Numbered from the stretch's first letter, positions 31,431 to 41,702 are shown. The stretch: 64,000 bases of DNA from Pseudomonas sp. stari2 (GCF_040760005.1 NZ_CP099760.1:1-64000), one strand, 5' to 3'. Numbers and translations: made by a program. The notes: generated by a model from the letters alone, not told the origin.

Positions 31431-32210
31431 ATGCGGATCATCAGTGTGAACGTCAATGGTATTCAGGCTGCAGTCGAGCGCGGTTTGCTCAGTTGGCTGC
31501 AGGCACAGAATGCCGACGTCATCTGCCTGCAGGACACCCGTGCCTCCGCCTTTGAACTGGATGACCCAGCCTTCCAACTGGACGGCTACTTCCTTTATGC
31601 CTGCGATGCTGAAGTCCCTGCCCAAGGCGGCGTGGCTTTGTATTCGCGGTTGCAACCGAAGGCTGTCATCAGCGGTCTCGGTTTCGAGACGGCCGACCGC
31701 TACGGGCGCTACCTGCAAGCAGATTTCGACAAAGTCAGTATTGCCACCTTGCTGCTCCCTTCGGGGATGAACGGCGATGAGGACTTGAACCAGAAGTTCA
31801 AGCTCATGGACGACTTCGGCAAGTACCTGGATAAACAGCGGCGCAAACGTCGCGAGTACATTTATTGTGGCTCGCTGTACGTCGCGCAGCAGAAGCTCGA
31901 CATCAAGAACTGGCGCGACAGCCAGCAATCTCCGGGCTTCCTGGCGCCAGAACGCGCCTGGATGGACGAGATTGTCGGCAACATGGGCTACGTCGATGCC
32001 CTGCGCGAAGTCAGCCGCGAAGGCGACCAGTACAGCTGGTGGCCGGACAACGAACAGGCCGAGATGCTGAATCTGGGCTGGCGTTTCGACTACCAGATCC
32101 TGACCCCGGGCCTGCGGCGCTTCGTGCGCAGTGCACGCCTGCCGCGTCAGCCACGGTTCTCGCAGCACGCGCCGCTGATCGTCGACTACGACTGGACGCT
32201 GACTATCTAA
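31431..32210 (+). CDS. crc: Catabolite repression control protein Crc
   Basis: 259 residues with an exonuclease III/endonuclease-exonuclease-phosphatase fold. Crc works with Hfq to block translation of catabolic mRNAs carrying CA motifs when preferred carbon sources are present. The position equivalent to the catalytic Glu of ExoIII is Asp35 (LQDTR instead of LQETK), consistent with the reported loss of nuclease activity in Crc. Position next to pyrE is the conserved Pseudomonas location. Start at 31431. Confidence 0.95.
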   Translation: MRIISVNVNGIQAAVERGLLSWLQAQNADVICLQDTRASAFELDDPAFQLDGYFLYACDAEVPAQGGVALYSRLQPKAVISGLGFETADRYGRYLQADFDKVSIATLLLPSGMNGDEDLNQKFKLMDDFGKYLDKQRRKRREYIYCGSLYVAQQKLDIKNWRDSQQSPGFLAPERAWMDEIVGNMGYVDALREVSREGDQYSWWPDNEQAEMLNLGWRFDYQILTPGLRRFVRSARLPRQPRFSQHAPLIVDYDWTLTI

Positions 32211-32227
32211 GCGTCGTTTCGCAGTAG

Positions 32228-32264
32228 AAAAAATGCCCGTATCGCAGGATACGGGCATTTTTTT
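32228..32264. terminator. Bidirectional terminator, crc / gltS
   Basis: Stem TGCCCGTATC/GATACGGGCA with A-run on the left and seven T's on the right, between convergent crc and gltS. Almost the same stem serves at 23066-23102. Confidence 0.9.
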
Positions 32265-32290
32265 GGGTCAGTCTCAGGCTGGAATATGCT

Positions 32291-33499
32291 TTAGACAGCA
32301 GCGAAGAACGGCAGCGCCAGGTACAACTTGATCACGATGACATTGATGATATCGATGAAAAATGCACCCACCATCGGTACGACCAGAAACGCGATCTGCG
32401 AAGGCCCGTAACGCTGCGTCACCGCTTGCATGTTGGCGATGGCGGTAGGCGTCGCACCAAGGCCGAAACCGCAATGCCCGGCCGCCAGCACTGCCGCATC
32501 GTAATTGCGGCCCATCACCCTGAACGTCACGAATACCGCGAACAGCGCCATGACCAGCGTCTGCACGGCCAGAATAATGAAAATCGGCAACGCCAACGCT
32601 GCCAGGTCCCATAGTTTGAGCGACATCAGCGCAATCGCCAGAAACAGCGACAGGCTGACGTTGCCCAGCACCGAAACTTCACGCTCGAATACCTGATACA
32701 CGCCAAACGCCGAGAGGCCGTTGCGCAGCACGACACCCACGAACAAGACACAAACGAATGTCGGCAATTCGAACGCCGTGCCATGCAACAGCCCGCTCAG
32801 GAGATTGCCCATCAGCAGGCTGACCGCGATCAGTGCAAGGGTTTCGATGAACGAGAAAGGCGTGATCGAGCGCTCCTTGTTCGGCTGCTCAAACCCCTTT
32901 GGTAGACGCGGCGTCTCCTGCACATGACAACCAGGCACCTCGACACGCTTGATAAGTAGACGGGCAACCGGCCCACCGATCAGACCACCCAGCACCAGAC
33001 CGAATGTCGCCGAGGCTATCGCCAACTCGGAGGCAGAGGCCAGACCGTATTTCTCGCTGAATACCGTTCCCCATGCAGCACCGGTTCCATGACCACCGGC
33101 CAGCGTGATCGAGCCCGTCAACAGCCCCATCAGCGGGTCGAGCCCCAGCATTGTGGCAAGTCCGATGCCCATGGCGTTCTGCAGGATCAGGAGGCCGGTA
33201 ACCGCCAATAGAAATATACCTACTACGCGACCACCCCTCTTGAGACTGGCGAAGTCTGCACTCAGACCGATAGTGGCAAAAAACGCCAGCATCAGCGGCG
33301 CCTGCAACGAGGTATCGAACCGGACTTCCATATCGAGCGCTCGCAAAACCAGAAGCACCAGAGCAACCAACAGGCCACCCGCAACAGGTTCGGGAATATT
33401 GAAATTGCGCAGTACACCAACACGGGTAACAAGACCACGCCCCAACAGAAGTACAAGGGAAGCGGCCACGAGCGTGCCGTAAAAATCGAGCTGAATCAT
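32291..33499 (-). CDS. gltS: Sodium/glutamate symporter GltS
   Basis: 402-residue inner-membrane transporter of the ESS family, rich in hydrophobic segments. The two inverted-repeat pore loops are visible as GGHGTGAAWG (~residue 135) and AGHCGFGLGATPTAIANM (~residue 345), which are diagnostic of GltS. Imports glutamate with Na+. No clear ribosome binding site is seen before the ATG. Upstream is an unusually AT-rich stretch. Confidence 0.94.
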   Translation of the reverse strand: MIQLDFYGTLVAASLVLLLGRGLVTRVGVLRNFNIPEPVAGGLLVALVLLVLRALDMEVRFDTSLQAPLMLAFFATIGLSADFASLKRGGRVVGIFLLAVTGLLILQNAMGIGLATMLGLDPLMGLLTGSITLAGGHGTGAAWGTVFSEKYGLASASELAIASATFGLVLGGLIGGPVARLLIKRVEVPGCHVQETPRLPKGFEQPNKERSITPFSFIETLALIAVSLLMGNLLSGLLHGTAFELPTFVCVLFVGVVLRNGLSAFGVYQVFEREVSVLGNVSLSLFLAIALMSLKLWDLAALALPIFIILAVQTLVMALFAVFVTFRVMGRNYDAAVLAAGHCGFGLGATPTAIANMQAVTQRYGPSQIAFLVVPMVGAFFIDIINVIVIKLYLALPFFAAV

Positions 33500-33884
33500 C
33501 TGGATTATTCTTGGCTATATATTCAGAGGCGAACTTTCCCTGGATACGCCTCATGAACCGGTGAACTGTTCAGCACCGGAAACACTGGGATTCAAAAGCC
33601 TTCGATGGCTTGAACATATCGAAATATTTCTGAAGGAATATTACGTGCGACAACCTTAACAAGCACAAACTCATGCTGCCAATGACCTTTGGCAACACCA
33701 AGGCATTACAGTTGTGACTAAAAATGTAAGATGGATGAATATATAAAATATCTTCTACCACTCATCGCAGACAGAATACTCCTACAAACAAAGCAGGTTT
33801 ATTTAGTTGCAAAAAAGCCCTGACAAGTCAGGGCTTTTAAACATGCAAAATTATTTATGCCAACACCCATCTTTCGACAAGATG
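33500..33884. other. AT-rich non-coding gap between gltS and the DUF4870 gene
   Basis: 385 bp, visibly AT-rich between about 33570 and 33800, in contrast to its surroundings. No open frame with a ribosome binding site and recognisable family is present. It should contain the gltS promoter and, at its right end, the terminator of the DUF4870 gene. Confidence 0.45.
33811..33840. terminator. Bidirectional terminator after the DUF4870 gene
   Basis: Stem AAAAGCCCTGAC/GTCAGGGCTTTT with a 2-base loop, A-run on the left and T's on the right. It serves the minus-strand DUF4870 gene ending 45 bp away. Confidence 0.88.
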
Positions 33885-34253
33885 CTATTTGATCAACCGC
33901 CAGGTGAACGGATAGCGGTAGGGGAAACCTTCGTTGGCTTTCACCCCACCGATGATCGTCAGCACCAACGCCGCAATCGCCAGCAGGCCGAACAATACGA
34001 ACCCGATGATCAACAGCATCAGCACAAAGCAGATCATCGAAGCGATCGCCACGGTGATCTGGAAATTCAGCGCTTCCTTGCCCTGGGCGTCGATGAACGG
34101 ATCGGTCTCGCGCTTCATCTGCCACAGGACCAGCGGCCCGATCAGCGTACCGAACGGAATCCAGATCCCCAGCAAGGCGGACAAATGACAAAACATGGCC
34201 CATTGGCGAACCTCCTGGCTCGGCTTGGGCAGCAACTCTTGCTCATCACTCAT
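33885..34253 (-). CDS. DUF4870 membrane protein
   Basis: 122-residue Tic20-like DUF4870 protein with three to four hydrophobic segments (around residues 20-45, 65-110). WAMFCHLSALLGIWIPFGTLIGPLVLW and the DAQGKEALNFQ loop are the family signature. GGAGG lies upstream. It follows rph by 29 bp and may be co-transcribed with it. Function unknown. Confidence 0.87.
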   Translation of the reverse strand: MSDEQELLPKPSQEVRQWAMFCHLSALLGIWIPFGTLIGPLVLWQMKRETDPFIDAQGKEALNFQITVAIASMICFVLMLLIIGFVLFGLLAIAALVLTIIGGVKANEGFPYRYPFTWRLIK

Positions 34254-34282
34254 CGCGTCCTCCTTGCGGGTTACGAACCTGC

Positions 34283-35005
34283 TCAGTCGGCCAGTGCAGC
34301 CTTTTGCAGTTCGAAAATCTCGTTCATGCCTTTCTTGGCCAGCTCCAGCATCGCGTTCAGCTCTTCAGGCTGGAACGGCGCGCCTTCGGCGGTACCCTGC
34401 ACTTCGATGAAACCACCGGTGCTGGTCATTACCACGTTGAGGTCGGTCTCGGCGGCGGAATCTTCAAGATAGTCCAGATCCAGCACCGGCTCGCCCTGGT
34501 ACATGCCCACGGAGACAGCACCGATCATTTGCTTGAGCGGGTCGCCGCCTTTCAGGCCGCCGCGCTTCTTGATCACTTTCAGTGCATCGACCAGCGCAAC
34601 CATGGCGCCGGTGATCGACGCGGTACGGGTGCCGCCATCGGCCTGGATCACGTCGCAGTCGACGTACAGGGTGACATCGCCCAGCTTGGACATGTCCAGC
34701 GCGGCGCGCAGGGAACGGCCGATCAGGCGCTGTATTTCCAGGGTGCGACCGCCCTGCTTGCCACGGCTCGCTTCACGCTGGTTACGCTCGCCGGTGGCGC
34801 GCGGCAGCATGCCGTACTCGGCGGTCAGCCAGCCCTGGCCCTGGCCTTTCAGGAAACGCGGCACGCCGTTTTCGACGCTGACGGTGCAGATGACTTTGGT
34901 ATCACCGAATTCGACCAGTACCGATCCCTCGGCGTGCTTGGTGTAGTTGCGGGTAATGCGGATCGAGCGGAGCTGATCGGCAGCGCGACCACTTGGACGT
35001 TTCAT
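34283..35005 (-). CDS. rph: Ribonuclease PH
   Basis: 240-residue phosphorolytic 3'-5' exoribonuclease that trims tRNA precursors. [15 protein letters not shown], the phosphate-binding region [22 protein letters not shown] and the DADGGT-equivalent [16 protein letters not shown] are all present. Start at 35005 gives the standard length. Divergent from yicC. Confidence 0.97.
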   Translation of the reverse strand: MKRPSGRAADQLRSIRITRNYTKHAEGSVLVEFGDTKVICTVSVENGVPRFLKGQGQGWLTAEYGMLPRATGERNQREASRGKQGGRTLEIQRLIGRSLRAALDMSKLGDVTLYVDCDVIQADGGTRTASITGAMVALVDALKVIKKRGGLKGGDPLKQMIGAVSVGMYQGEPVLDLDYLEDSAAETDLNVVMTSTGGFIEVQGTAEGAPFQPEELNAMLELAKKGMNEIFELQKAALAD

Positions 35006-35273
35006 AGGAGATACCTGTACTGGGGACGGAAAACTGCGGAGCATTATAGAGCCGCGCACCGCGACTGGGCACTGCTTAAAAATCCCGGCCGTCGAACAAG
35101 GGCCCTGAAACGCGCTTCGCCGACGGCCTGCAGCCCTTTGTCACACCGTGTGTTTGGGCGCATCTGCCGCACTGCGCTACAATCCTGCGCCTTTGCTGCC
35201 AGCCGGCTTAAATTCATTGATATCGAGCTGCGGAGCTTCAATCCGCGCCGATCTGTATCGCGAGGTCACCGCC

Positions 35274-36137
35274 ATGGTGCACAGCATGACCGCCTTCGCC
35301 CGCGTCGAGAAAGCCGGCGTTCAGGGCACCCTGAGCTGGGAACTGCGCTCGGTCAACAGCCGCTATCTGGAACCCCATCTGCGCTTGCCGGAGTCGTTTC
35401 GCGACCTCGAAGGCGCCGTCCGCGAAGCCCTGCGCCAGGGCCTGTCGCGCGGCAAACTGGAATGCACCCTGCGTTTCACCGAGGAAAGCACCGGCAAGCC
35501 ACTGCAAGTGGATCGCGAGCGCGCCGCGCAACTGGTCGCCGCGGCCGAAACCGTCGCCGGCCTGATCAAGAACCCGGCCGCGCTGAATCCGCTGGAAGTG
35601 CTGGCCTGGCCCGGCGTACTGGTCGCCGACGCCACCGACCCGCAGGCGTTGAACGCCGAGGCGCTGACCCTGTTCAATCAAGGCCTGAAAGACCTCAAGG
35701 CAGGTCGCGAGCGCGAAGGCGCAGAGCTGGCCCGCCTGATCAACGACCGTCTGACCTCCATCGAAGAAGACGTGGTGACCCTGCGCGAACTGGTCCCGCA
35801 GATGCTCGCCACCCAGCGCCAGAAAGTCCTCGACCGCTTCGCCGACATGAAGGCCGAGATGGATCCGCAGCGCCTGGAACAGGAAATGGTCATGCTCGCG
35901 CAAAAGAGCGACGTGGCCGAAGAACTGGATCGCCTGAGCACCCACATCATCGAAGTTCGCCGGGTGCTGAAATCCGGCGGTGCCGCCGGTCGGCGCCTGG
36001 ACTTCCTGATGCAGGAACTCAACCGCGAAGCCAACACACTGGGCTCCAAGGCCTTCGACCCGCGCAGCACCCAGGCGGCGGTCAACCTCAAGGTGTTGAT
36101 CGAGCAGATGCGCGAACAAGTGCAGAATATTGAGTAA
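35274..36137 (+). CDS. yicC: YicC-family endoribonuclease
   Basis: 287-residue YicC protein. MVHSMTAFARVE at the N-terminus, the central VLAWPGVL and the C-terminal DFLMQELNREANTLGSKA are family-specific. E. coli YicC has been described as an endoribonuclease acting on small RNAs. GAGG precedes the ATG at 35274. The frame is open from 35148 but the extension is not conserved. Followed by gmk after 12 bp. Confidence 0.94.
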   Translation: MVHSMTAFARVEKAGVQGTLSWELRSVNSRYLEPHLRLPESFRDLEGAVREALRQGLSRGKLECTLRFTEESTGKPLQVDRERAAQLVAAAETVAGLIKNPAALNPLEVLAWPGVLVADATDPQALNAEALTLFNQGLKDLKAGREREGAELARLINDRLTSIEEDVVTLRELVPQMLATQRQKVLDRFADMKAEMDPQRLEQEMVMLAQKSDVAEELDRLSTHIIEVRRVLKSGGAAGRRLDFLMQELNREANTLGSKAFDPRSTQAAVNLKVLIEQMREQVQNIE

Positions 36138-36770
<633 letters not shown>

Positions 36771-36788
36771 AACAGCACTTCCCAAAAC

Positions 36789-36875
36789 CGCTGCAAGGGC
36801 TTTACATTGGCACTTGCAGCGCGTTGAAGAGTCTGGTCAAAAAATCAGCGCTTCCCTAATCGCTGGTGATTTTTT
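36789..36875 (+). terminator. Hairpin and terminator after gmk
   Basis: A 9-bp stem CGCTGCAAG/CTTGCAGCG (36789-36797, 36813-36821) is followed by CAGCG/CGCTG (36846-36850, 36861-36865) and ATTTTTT. The second looks like a rho-independent terminator separating gmk from the rpoZ-spoT-ridA unit. Confidence 0.6.
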
Positions 36876-36938
36876 AAACTGTTGAGTCCGCTCGCCCAAC
36901 CGGGCAGCGCGCATATTGCATTCGCTCCGAGGAATACC

Positions 36939-37202
36939 ATGGCCCGCGTAACCGTTGAAGACTGCCTAGAACACGTGGAAAACCGCTTTGAGCTGGTCAT
37001 GCTCTCTACCAAGCGTGCCCGTCAACTGGCCACCGGCGGCAAAGAGCCCCTGGTTCAGTGGGAAAACGACAAACCGACCGTAGTTGCGCTGCGTGAAATC
37101 GCTGAAGGCCTGATGAGCTACGAGTTCATCGCCGAGCAGGATATCGTCCACGAAGACCCGGTCTTCGCTGCGTTCGAGGACGAGTCCAACGAGGCCGTCT
37201 AA
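36939..37202 (+). CDS. rpoZ: RNA polymerase omega subunit
   Basis: 87-residue omega subunit: [30 protein letters not shown] is invariant in Pseudomonas. GAGGA precedes the ATG at 36939; the longer frame is not conserved. Omega forms part of a ppGpp binding site, and the next gene is spoT. Confidence 0.97.
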   Translation: MARVTVEDCLEHVENRFELVMLSTKRARQLATGGKEPLVQWENDKPTVVALREIAEGLMSYEFIAEQDIVHEDPVFAAFEDESNEAV

Positions 37203-37259
37203 GCCTATGCCTGGTCGACGTAGCACGGCGCGGGATCACAGCTTGCGGCAGGAGTCATC

Positions 37260-39365
37260 ATGCCGAGCATAGACGCCCTCGCCGATCGCTTATCGGCCTA
37301 CCTTGGCAAGGATCAGGTCAACCTGGTCCGCCGAGCGTATTTCTACGCCGAACAAGCCCACGACGGCCAACGCCGCCGCAGCGGCGAGGCGTACGTCACG
37401 CATCCTCTTGCGGTGGCGAACATTCTTGCCGACATGCACATGGACCATCAGAGCCTGATGGCTGCGATGCTGCATGACGTGATCGAAGACACCGGGATTG
37501 CCAAAGAAGCGCTGCAAGCGCAGTTCGGTGAAACCGTGGCCGAACTGGTCGACGGGGTCAGCAAACTGACCCAGATGAACTTCGAGACCAAGGCCGAAGC
37601 CCAGGCTGAAAACTTCCAGAAAATGGCCATGGCCATGGCACGCGACATTCGCGTGATCCTGGTCAAACTCGCCGACCGCCTGCACAACATGCGCACGCTG
37701 GAAGTGCTGTCCGGCGAAAAACGCCGGCGCATCGCCAAGGAAACCCTAGAGATCTACGCACCCATCGCCAACCGTTTGGGCATGCACGCGATCCGCATCG
37801 AGTTCGAAGACCTCGGTTTCAAGGCCATGCACCCGATGCGTTCCGCGCGGATCTACCAGGCCGTCAAACGCGCCCGGGGCAATCGCAAGGAAATCGTCAA
37901 CAAGATCGAAGAATCCCTTGGCCATTGCCTCGCCATCGACGGCATTCAGGGCGAAGTCAGCGGTCGCCAGAAACACCTCTACGGCATCTACAAGAAAATG
38001 CGCGGCAAGCGTCGGGCCTTCAACGAGATCATGGACGTCTACGCGTTCCGGATCATCGTCGACAAGGTCGATACCTGCTACCGCGTGCTGGGTGCTGTGC
38101 ACAATTTGTACAAACCGTTGCCGGGACGCTTCAAGGATTACATCGCGATCCCCAAGGCCAACGGCTATCAGTCGCTGCACACCACTCTTTTCGGCATGCA
38201 CGGTGTTCCGATCGAGATCCAGATCCGCACGCGCGAAATGGAAGAGATGGCCAACAACGGCATCGCCGCTCACTGGCTGTATAAGTCCAGCGGTGACGAA
38301 CAGCCGAAAGGCACCCATGCCCGCGCCCGTCAGTGGGTCAAGGGCGTGCTGGAAATGCAGCAACGTGCCGGCAACTCGCTGGAATTCATCGAGAGCGTGA
38401 AGATCGACCTGTTCCCGGACGAGGTCTACGTGTTCACGCCCAAAGGCCGGATCATGGAGCTGCCGAAAGGCTCCACGGCGGTCGACTTTGCCTACGCGGT
38501 GCACACCGACGTCGGCAACAGCTGCATCGCCTGCCGGATCAACCGTCGTCTCGCGCCGCTGTCCGAACCGCTGCAAAGCGGCTCCACGGTCGAGATCGTC
38601 AGCGCTCCCGGCGCGCGGCCGAACCCGGCCTGGCTCAACTTCGTGGTCACCGGCAAGGCGCGAACCCACATCCGCCATGCGCTGAAACTGCAACGCCGCT
38701 CCGAATCCATCAGCCTCGGCGAACGCCTGCTGAACAAGGTGCTCAACGGTTTCGACAGCGCGCTGGAACAGATTCCGGCCGAGCGCGTGAAGGCGATGCT
38801 CACCGAGTACCGCCTCGAACTGATCGAGGACTTGCTGGAAGACATCGGCCTGGGCAACCGCATGGCCTACGTTGTGGCTCGCCGACTGCTCGGCGAAGGC
38901 GAGCAATTGCCAAGTCCGGAAGGTCCTCTGGCGATTCGCGGCACCGAAGGTCTGGTTCTCAGCTACGCCAAATGTTGCACGCCGATCCCGGGTGACCCGA
39001 TTGTCGGTCACCTGTCGGCAGGCAAAGGCATGGTCGTGCACCTGGACAACTGCCGCAACATCAGCGAAATCCGCCACAACCCGGAAAAATGCATCCAGCT
39101 CTCGTGGGCCAAAGATGTCACCGGCGAATTCAACGTCGAACTGCGCGTCGAGCTGGAGCACCAGCGCGGCCTGATCGCGCTGCTGGCCAGCAGCGTCAAC
39201 GCAGCCGACGGCAATATCGAGAAAATCAGCATGGACGAACGCGATGGCCGCATCAGCGTCGTCCAACTGGTGGTCAGCGTCCACGACCGTGTGCACCTGG
39301 CCCGCGTGATCAAGAAACTGCGCGCCCTGACCGGGGTGATCCGCATCACCCGCATGCGTGCATAA
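37260..39365 (+). CDS. spoT: Bifunctional (p)ppGpp synthase/hydrolase SpoT
   Basis: 701 residues. Order: HD hydrolase domain (His48, His72-Asp73 in MLHDVIEDT; KLADRLHNMRT), synthetase domain (~residues 240-350, YAFRIIVDKVDTCYRVLG), TGS domain (VFTPKGRIMELPKGSTAVDFAYAVHT), a helical region, and a C-terminal ACT domain. The hydrolase motif is intact, as in SpoT rather than RelA. AGGAG precedes the ATG. Confidence 0.96.
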   Translation: MPSIDALADRLSAYLGKDQVNLVRRAYFYAEQAHDGQRRRSGEAYVTHPLAVANILADMHMDHQSLMAAMLHDVIEDTGIAKEALQAQFGETVAELVDGVSKLTQMNFETKAEAQAENFQKMAMAMARDIRVILVKLADRLHNMRTLEVLSGEKRRRIAKETLEIYAPIANRLGMHAIRIEFEDLGFKAMHPMRSARIYQAVKRARGNRKEIVNKIEESLGHCLAIDGIQGEVSGRQKHLYGIYKKMRGKRRAFNEIMDVYAFRIIVDKVDTCYRVLGAVHNLYKPLPGRFKDYIAIPKANGYQSLHTTLFGMHGVPIEIQIRTREMEEMANNGIAAHWLYKSSGDEQPKGTHARARQWVKGVLEMQQRAGNSLEFIESVKIDLFPDEVYVFTPKGRIMELPKGSTAVDFAYAVHTDVGNSCIACRINRRLAPLSEPLQSGSTVEIVSAPGARPNPAWLNFVVTGKARTHIRHALKLQRRSESISLGERLLNKVLNGFDSALEQIPAERVKAMLTEYRLELIEDLLEDIGLGNRMAYVVARRLLGEGEQLPSPEGPLAIRGTEGLVLSYAKCCTPIPGDPIVGHLSAGKGMVVHLDNCRNISEIRHNPEKCIQLSWAKDVTGEFNVELRVELEHQRGLIALLASSVNAADGNIEKISMDERDGRISVVQLVVSVHDRVHLARVIKKLRALTGVIRITRMRA

Positions 39366-39389
39366 CTCAAACATTACAAGGAGTCATAC

Positions 39390-39770
39390 ATGACCAAGAC
39401 CGTTATCACCAGCGACAAGGCCCCGGCCGCCATTGGCACTTACTCCCAGGCGATCAAGGCTGGCAACACTGTCTACATGTCGGGCCAGATCCCGCTGGAC
39501 CCGAAAACCATGGAACTGGTCGAAGGCTTCGAAGCCCAGACCGTCCAGGTGTTCGAGAACCTGAAAGCCGTGGCCGAAGCTGCCGGCGGTTCGTTCAAGG
39601 ACATCGTCAAGCTGAACATCTTCCTCACCGACCTGAGCCACTTCGCCAAGGTCAACGAGATCATGGGCAAGTACTTCGACCAGCCGTACCCAGCGCGCGC
39701 CGCCATCGGCGTTGCTGCCCTGCCAAAGGGTTCGCAGGTTGAAATGGATGCCATTCTGGTCATCGAGTAA
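39390..39770 (+). CDS. ridA: Reactive intermediate/imine deaminase RidA
   Basis: 126-residue canonical RidA ([24 protein letters not shown]...). The catalytic Arg lies in [22 protein letters not shown]. Hydrolyses 2-aminoacrylate and related enamines released by PLP enzymes. AGGAG precedes the ATG; located directly after spoT as in other pseudomonads. A divergent paralogue is in the dad operon at 7176. Confidence 0.95.
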   Translation: MTKTVITSDKAPAAIGTYSQAIKAGNTVYMSGQIPLDPKTMELVEGFEAQTVQVFENLKAVAEAAGGSFKDIVKLNIFLTDLSHFAKVNEIMGKYFDQPYPARAAIGVAALPKGSQVEMDAILVIE

Positions 39771-39777
39771 TGCGTAC

Positions 39778-39800
39778 GGCGCGGCCCTTCAGGTCGCGCC
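39778..39800 (+). terminator. GC-rich hairpin after ridA
   Basis: Stem GGCGCG/CGCGCC, 8 bp after the ridA stop and before the lipoprotein gene. No T-run follows, so termination is doubtful. Confidence 0.35.
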
Positions 39801-39842
39801 GACTGCTCTGCGGTAAAGAAAAGGTTTTGAAAGGATTCCACC

Positions 39843-40583
39843 ATGCGCAAAGCGCTTGCTCTCTCGCTGCTCGCCATTTTCCTCGGCGGTTGCGCCAGCA
39901 ACCCTGCCGACCGTGACATCAGCGGCACCTGGATCAATCAGGTCGCCATCGATGCCGCCGCCAAGGGCGGCCCCCTGCGTGAAGCGCTTCAGGCCTATGG
40001 CCCGAACCTGGAATGGGACATCAACACCAAGGCCGGACAGGCCCGCTATACCAACGGTTTCGAGAACGTCGAAGGACGGCTGCAGGGCGAACAGTCCGGC
40101 GCCTGGAAAGTCGACTTCTACGGCAGCTCCGGCAGCGAGCTGAAACGCGACGGCGGCCAGTTGCATCAGGCTGCCAGCGAAAACGAACCTCAGCAGCTCT
40201 TCGATCGCGCGCAGATTCCGGTGCCGGAAGGCGCACCGATCGGCGCCAGCTTCGAACGTGCGCTGTACGCGGCCTACCTGGGCGGTAACTGGAAGATCGC
40301 CAGCGGCCAGGGCGAAGGCGCCACTGTGCAATTCCAGGCCGACGGACAAGTCTCGGGCCTGCCTGGTGCCGACCGTTATGCCTTGTGTCTGGCGGGCGAC
40401 TGCGCATCGATGAGCAGCGGCAACGACAGCATGTGGCTGCAACAGAACGGTCAGGGCAATAACTGGATCTTCGTTCGCAAGGGCAAGGAACTGGAAATCC
40501 TGCAGGCCGTGAACACGGCCCTGGCGGACGAACAACCGCAATTCAGCCCCGGCGAACGCAAGTGGTTGCTCGAGAAGCAGTGA
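39843..40583 (+). CDS. Conserved lipoprotein
   Basis: 246-residue predicted lipoprotein: signal peptide with lipobox LGGC (Cys17), then a mature region with two beta-rich stretches (GTWINQVAIDAAAKGGPL... and GNWKIASGQGEGATVQFQ). A Cys pair (CLAGDC) lies near residue 182. AAGGA precedes the ATG. Conserved position after ridA in Pseudomonas; no function is known to me. A bidirectional terminator follows. Confidence 0.83.
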   Translation: MRKALALSLLAIFLGGCASNPADRDISGTWINQVAIDAAAKGGPLREALQAYGPNLEWDINTKAGQARYTNGFENVEGRLQGEQSGAWKVDFYGSSGSELKRDGGQLHQAASENEPQQLFDRAQIPVPEGAPIGASFERALYAAYLGGNWKIASGQGEGATVQFQADGQVSGLPGADRYALCLAGDCASMSSGNDSMWLQQNGQGNNWIFVRKGKELEILQAVNTALADEQPQFSPGERKWLLEKQ

Positions 40584-40607
40584 TCTGCGCTTGAAATAGA
40601 AACAAAA

Positions 40608-40639
40608 GCGGCGGGAGCAAACATTTGCTCCCGCCGTCG
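40608..40639. terminator. Bidirectional terminator
   Basis: Stem GGCGGGAGCAAA/TTTGCTCCCGCC (40610-40621, 40624-40635) with TCGTTTT on the right and AAAA on the left, between the convergent lipoprotein and SDR genes. Confidence 0.8.
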
Positions 40640-40656
40640 TTTTCAGCGTTCGAAAG

Positions 40657-41514
40657 TCAGCAACGCCCCTCAAGAATCGCGGCATACCCCTCGCGATAAC
40701 TCGGATACGTCGGCACCCAGCCCACTGCCTTCGCCCGGGCATTGCTGCAACGTTTGCTGCCGGTTCGACGCACGCTCTCGTCTTCCGACCATTCGGTGAC
40801 ACCCAGATACTCGCGCAACCACGCCACCACTTCGGCCAGCGGTGCCGGCGCATCGTCCACGCCGATGTAGACGTCATCCAGCGCCACACCCTTGCGATCC
40901 GCCTCCAGCAGAAACGCCATCAGGCCCGCCGCGTCATCGGCATGGATGCGATTGCCATACAGCGGCGGATCGACCGCCACGCGATAACCCCGACGTACCT
41001 GGGTCAGCAGCCACTCACGGCCGGGGCCGTAAATGCCGGTCAGGCGCACGATACTCGCCGGGATGCCGCTGTTCAGCGCGATTTGCTCGGCCTCCAGCAT
41101 CAATCGACCGGAATACCCCGCAGCCACGGTTTCGGAGGTTTCATCCACCCATTCTCCGTCCTGCTGCCCGTAAACACTGCTGCTGGAAACGAACAGCAGT
41201 CGATCCGGCACCTGTCCGTAATCGTCCAGCCATCCCAGCACATGCTGCAAACCCTGCACATAAGCCGCGCGGTAACCGGCTTCATCGTGCTCGGTCGCAG
41301 CCGCGCAATACACCAGGTAATCCACGGCACCAACCGGCCAGGTCTCGGGGCAATCTTCATTGAACAAGTCACCGGCCACACCGATGACGCCTTCCGGCAA
41401 ACGCGAAACATCCCGGCGCAGGCCATACACCTGAAAGCCTGCGGCCAGTAATTGCCTGGCCAGTCGGCTGCCGACATCACCGCAACCGGCGATCAAAACA
41501 GAGGGCGCGGACAT
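40657..41514 (-). CDS. NAD-dependent epimerase/dehydratase family protein
   Basis: 285-residue atypical/extended SDR (YeeZ-like). The Rossmann motif GCGDVGSRLARQL lies at the N-terminus, and FVSSSSVYGQQDGEWVDETS holds the Ser/Tyr region of the active site; the usual YxxxK is not obvious. ATG at 41514 has GGGAG upstream (the adjacent TTG is less likely). Divergent from exbB. Substrate unknown. Confidence 0.82.
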   Translation of the reverse strand: MSAPSVLIAGCGDVGSRLARQLLAAGFQVYGLRRDVSRLPEGVIGVAGDLFNEDCPETWPVGAVDYLVYCAAATEHDEAGYRAAYVQGLQHVLGWLDDYGQVPDRLLFVSSSSVYGQQDGEWVDETSETVAAGYSGRLMLEAEQIALNSGIPASIVRLTGIYGPGREWLLTQVRRGYRVAVDPPLYGNRIHADDAAGLMAFLLEADRKGVALDDVYIGVDDAPAPLAEVVAWLREYLGVTEWSEDESVRRTGSKRCSNARAKAVGWVPTYPSYREGYAAILEGRC

Positions 41515-41607
41515 CAAAAATCTCCCATCGGAAAGCGACAGACTAGCCTCGGCAAGGGACGAGCGGCTAGCAATGAAGGAAAAAAAGCAACTCTATTACT
41601 TTTGTTA

Positions 41608-41629
41608 ACAAGAATTACTTGCAATAATG
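41608..41629. promoter_or_regulatory. Candidate Fur box upstream of exbB
   Basis: ACAAGAATTACTTGCAATAA and flanking bases resemble the Fur consensus built from GATAAT repeats. It lies 74 bp upstream of exbB, where iron control of the TonB system is expected. Confidence 0.5.
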
Positions 41630-41702
41630 CACGCCACTTTTGTTCTCGGCCTCACGAGGCCTGGAAGAGCATTACCGTTTTTCTATCTCAGGTCCGGCCA
41701 GC

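Noticed and set aside
34304..36133. 609-residue plus-strand frame covering rph and yicC
   Set aside because: Antisense to rph, then out of frame with yicC; the second half is Arg/Pro-rich frame-shift sequence.
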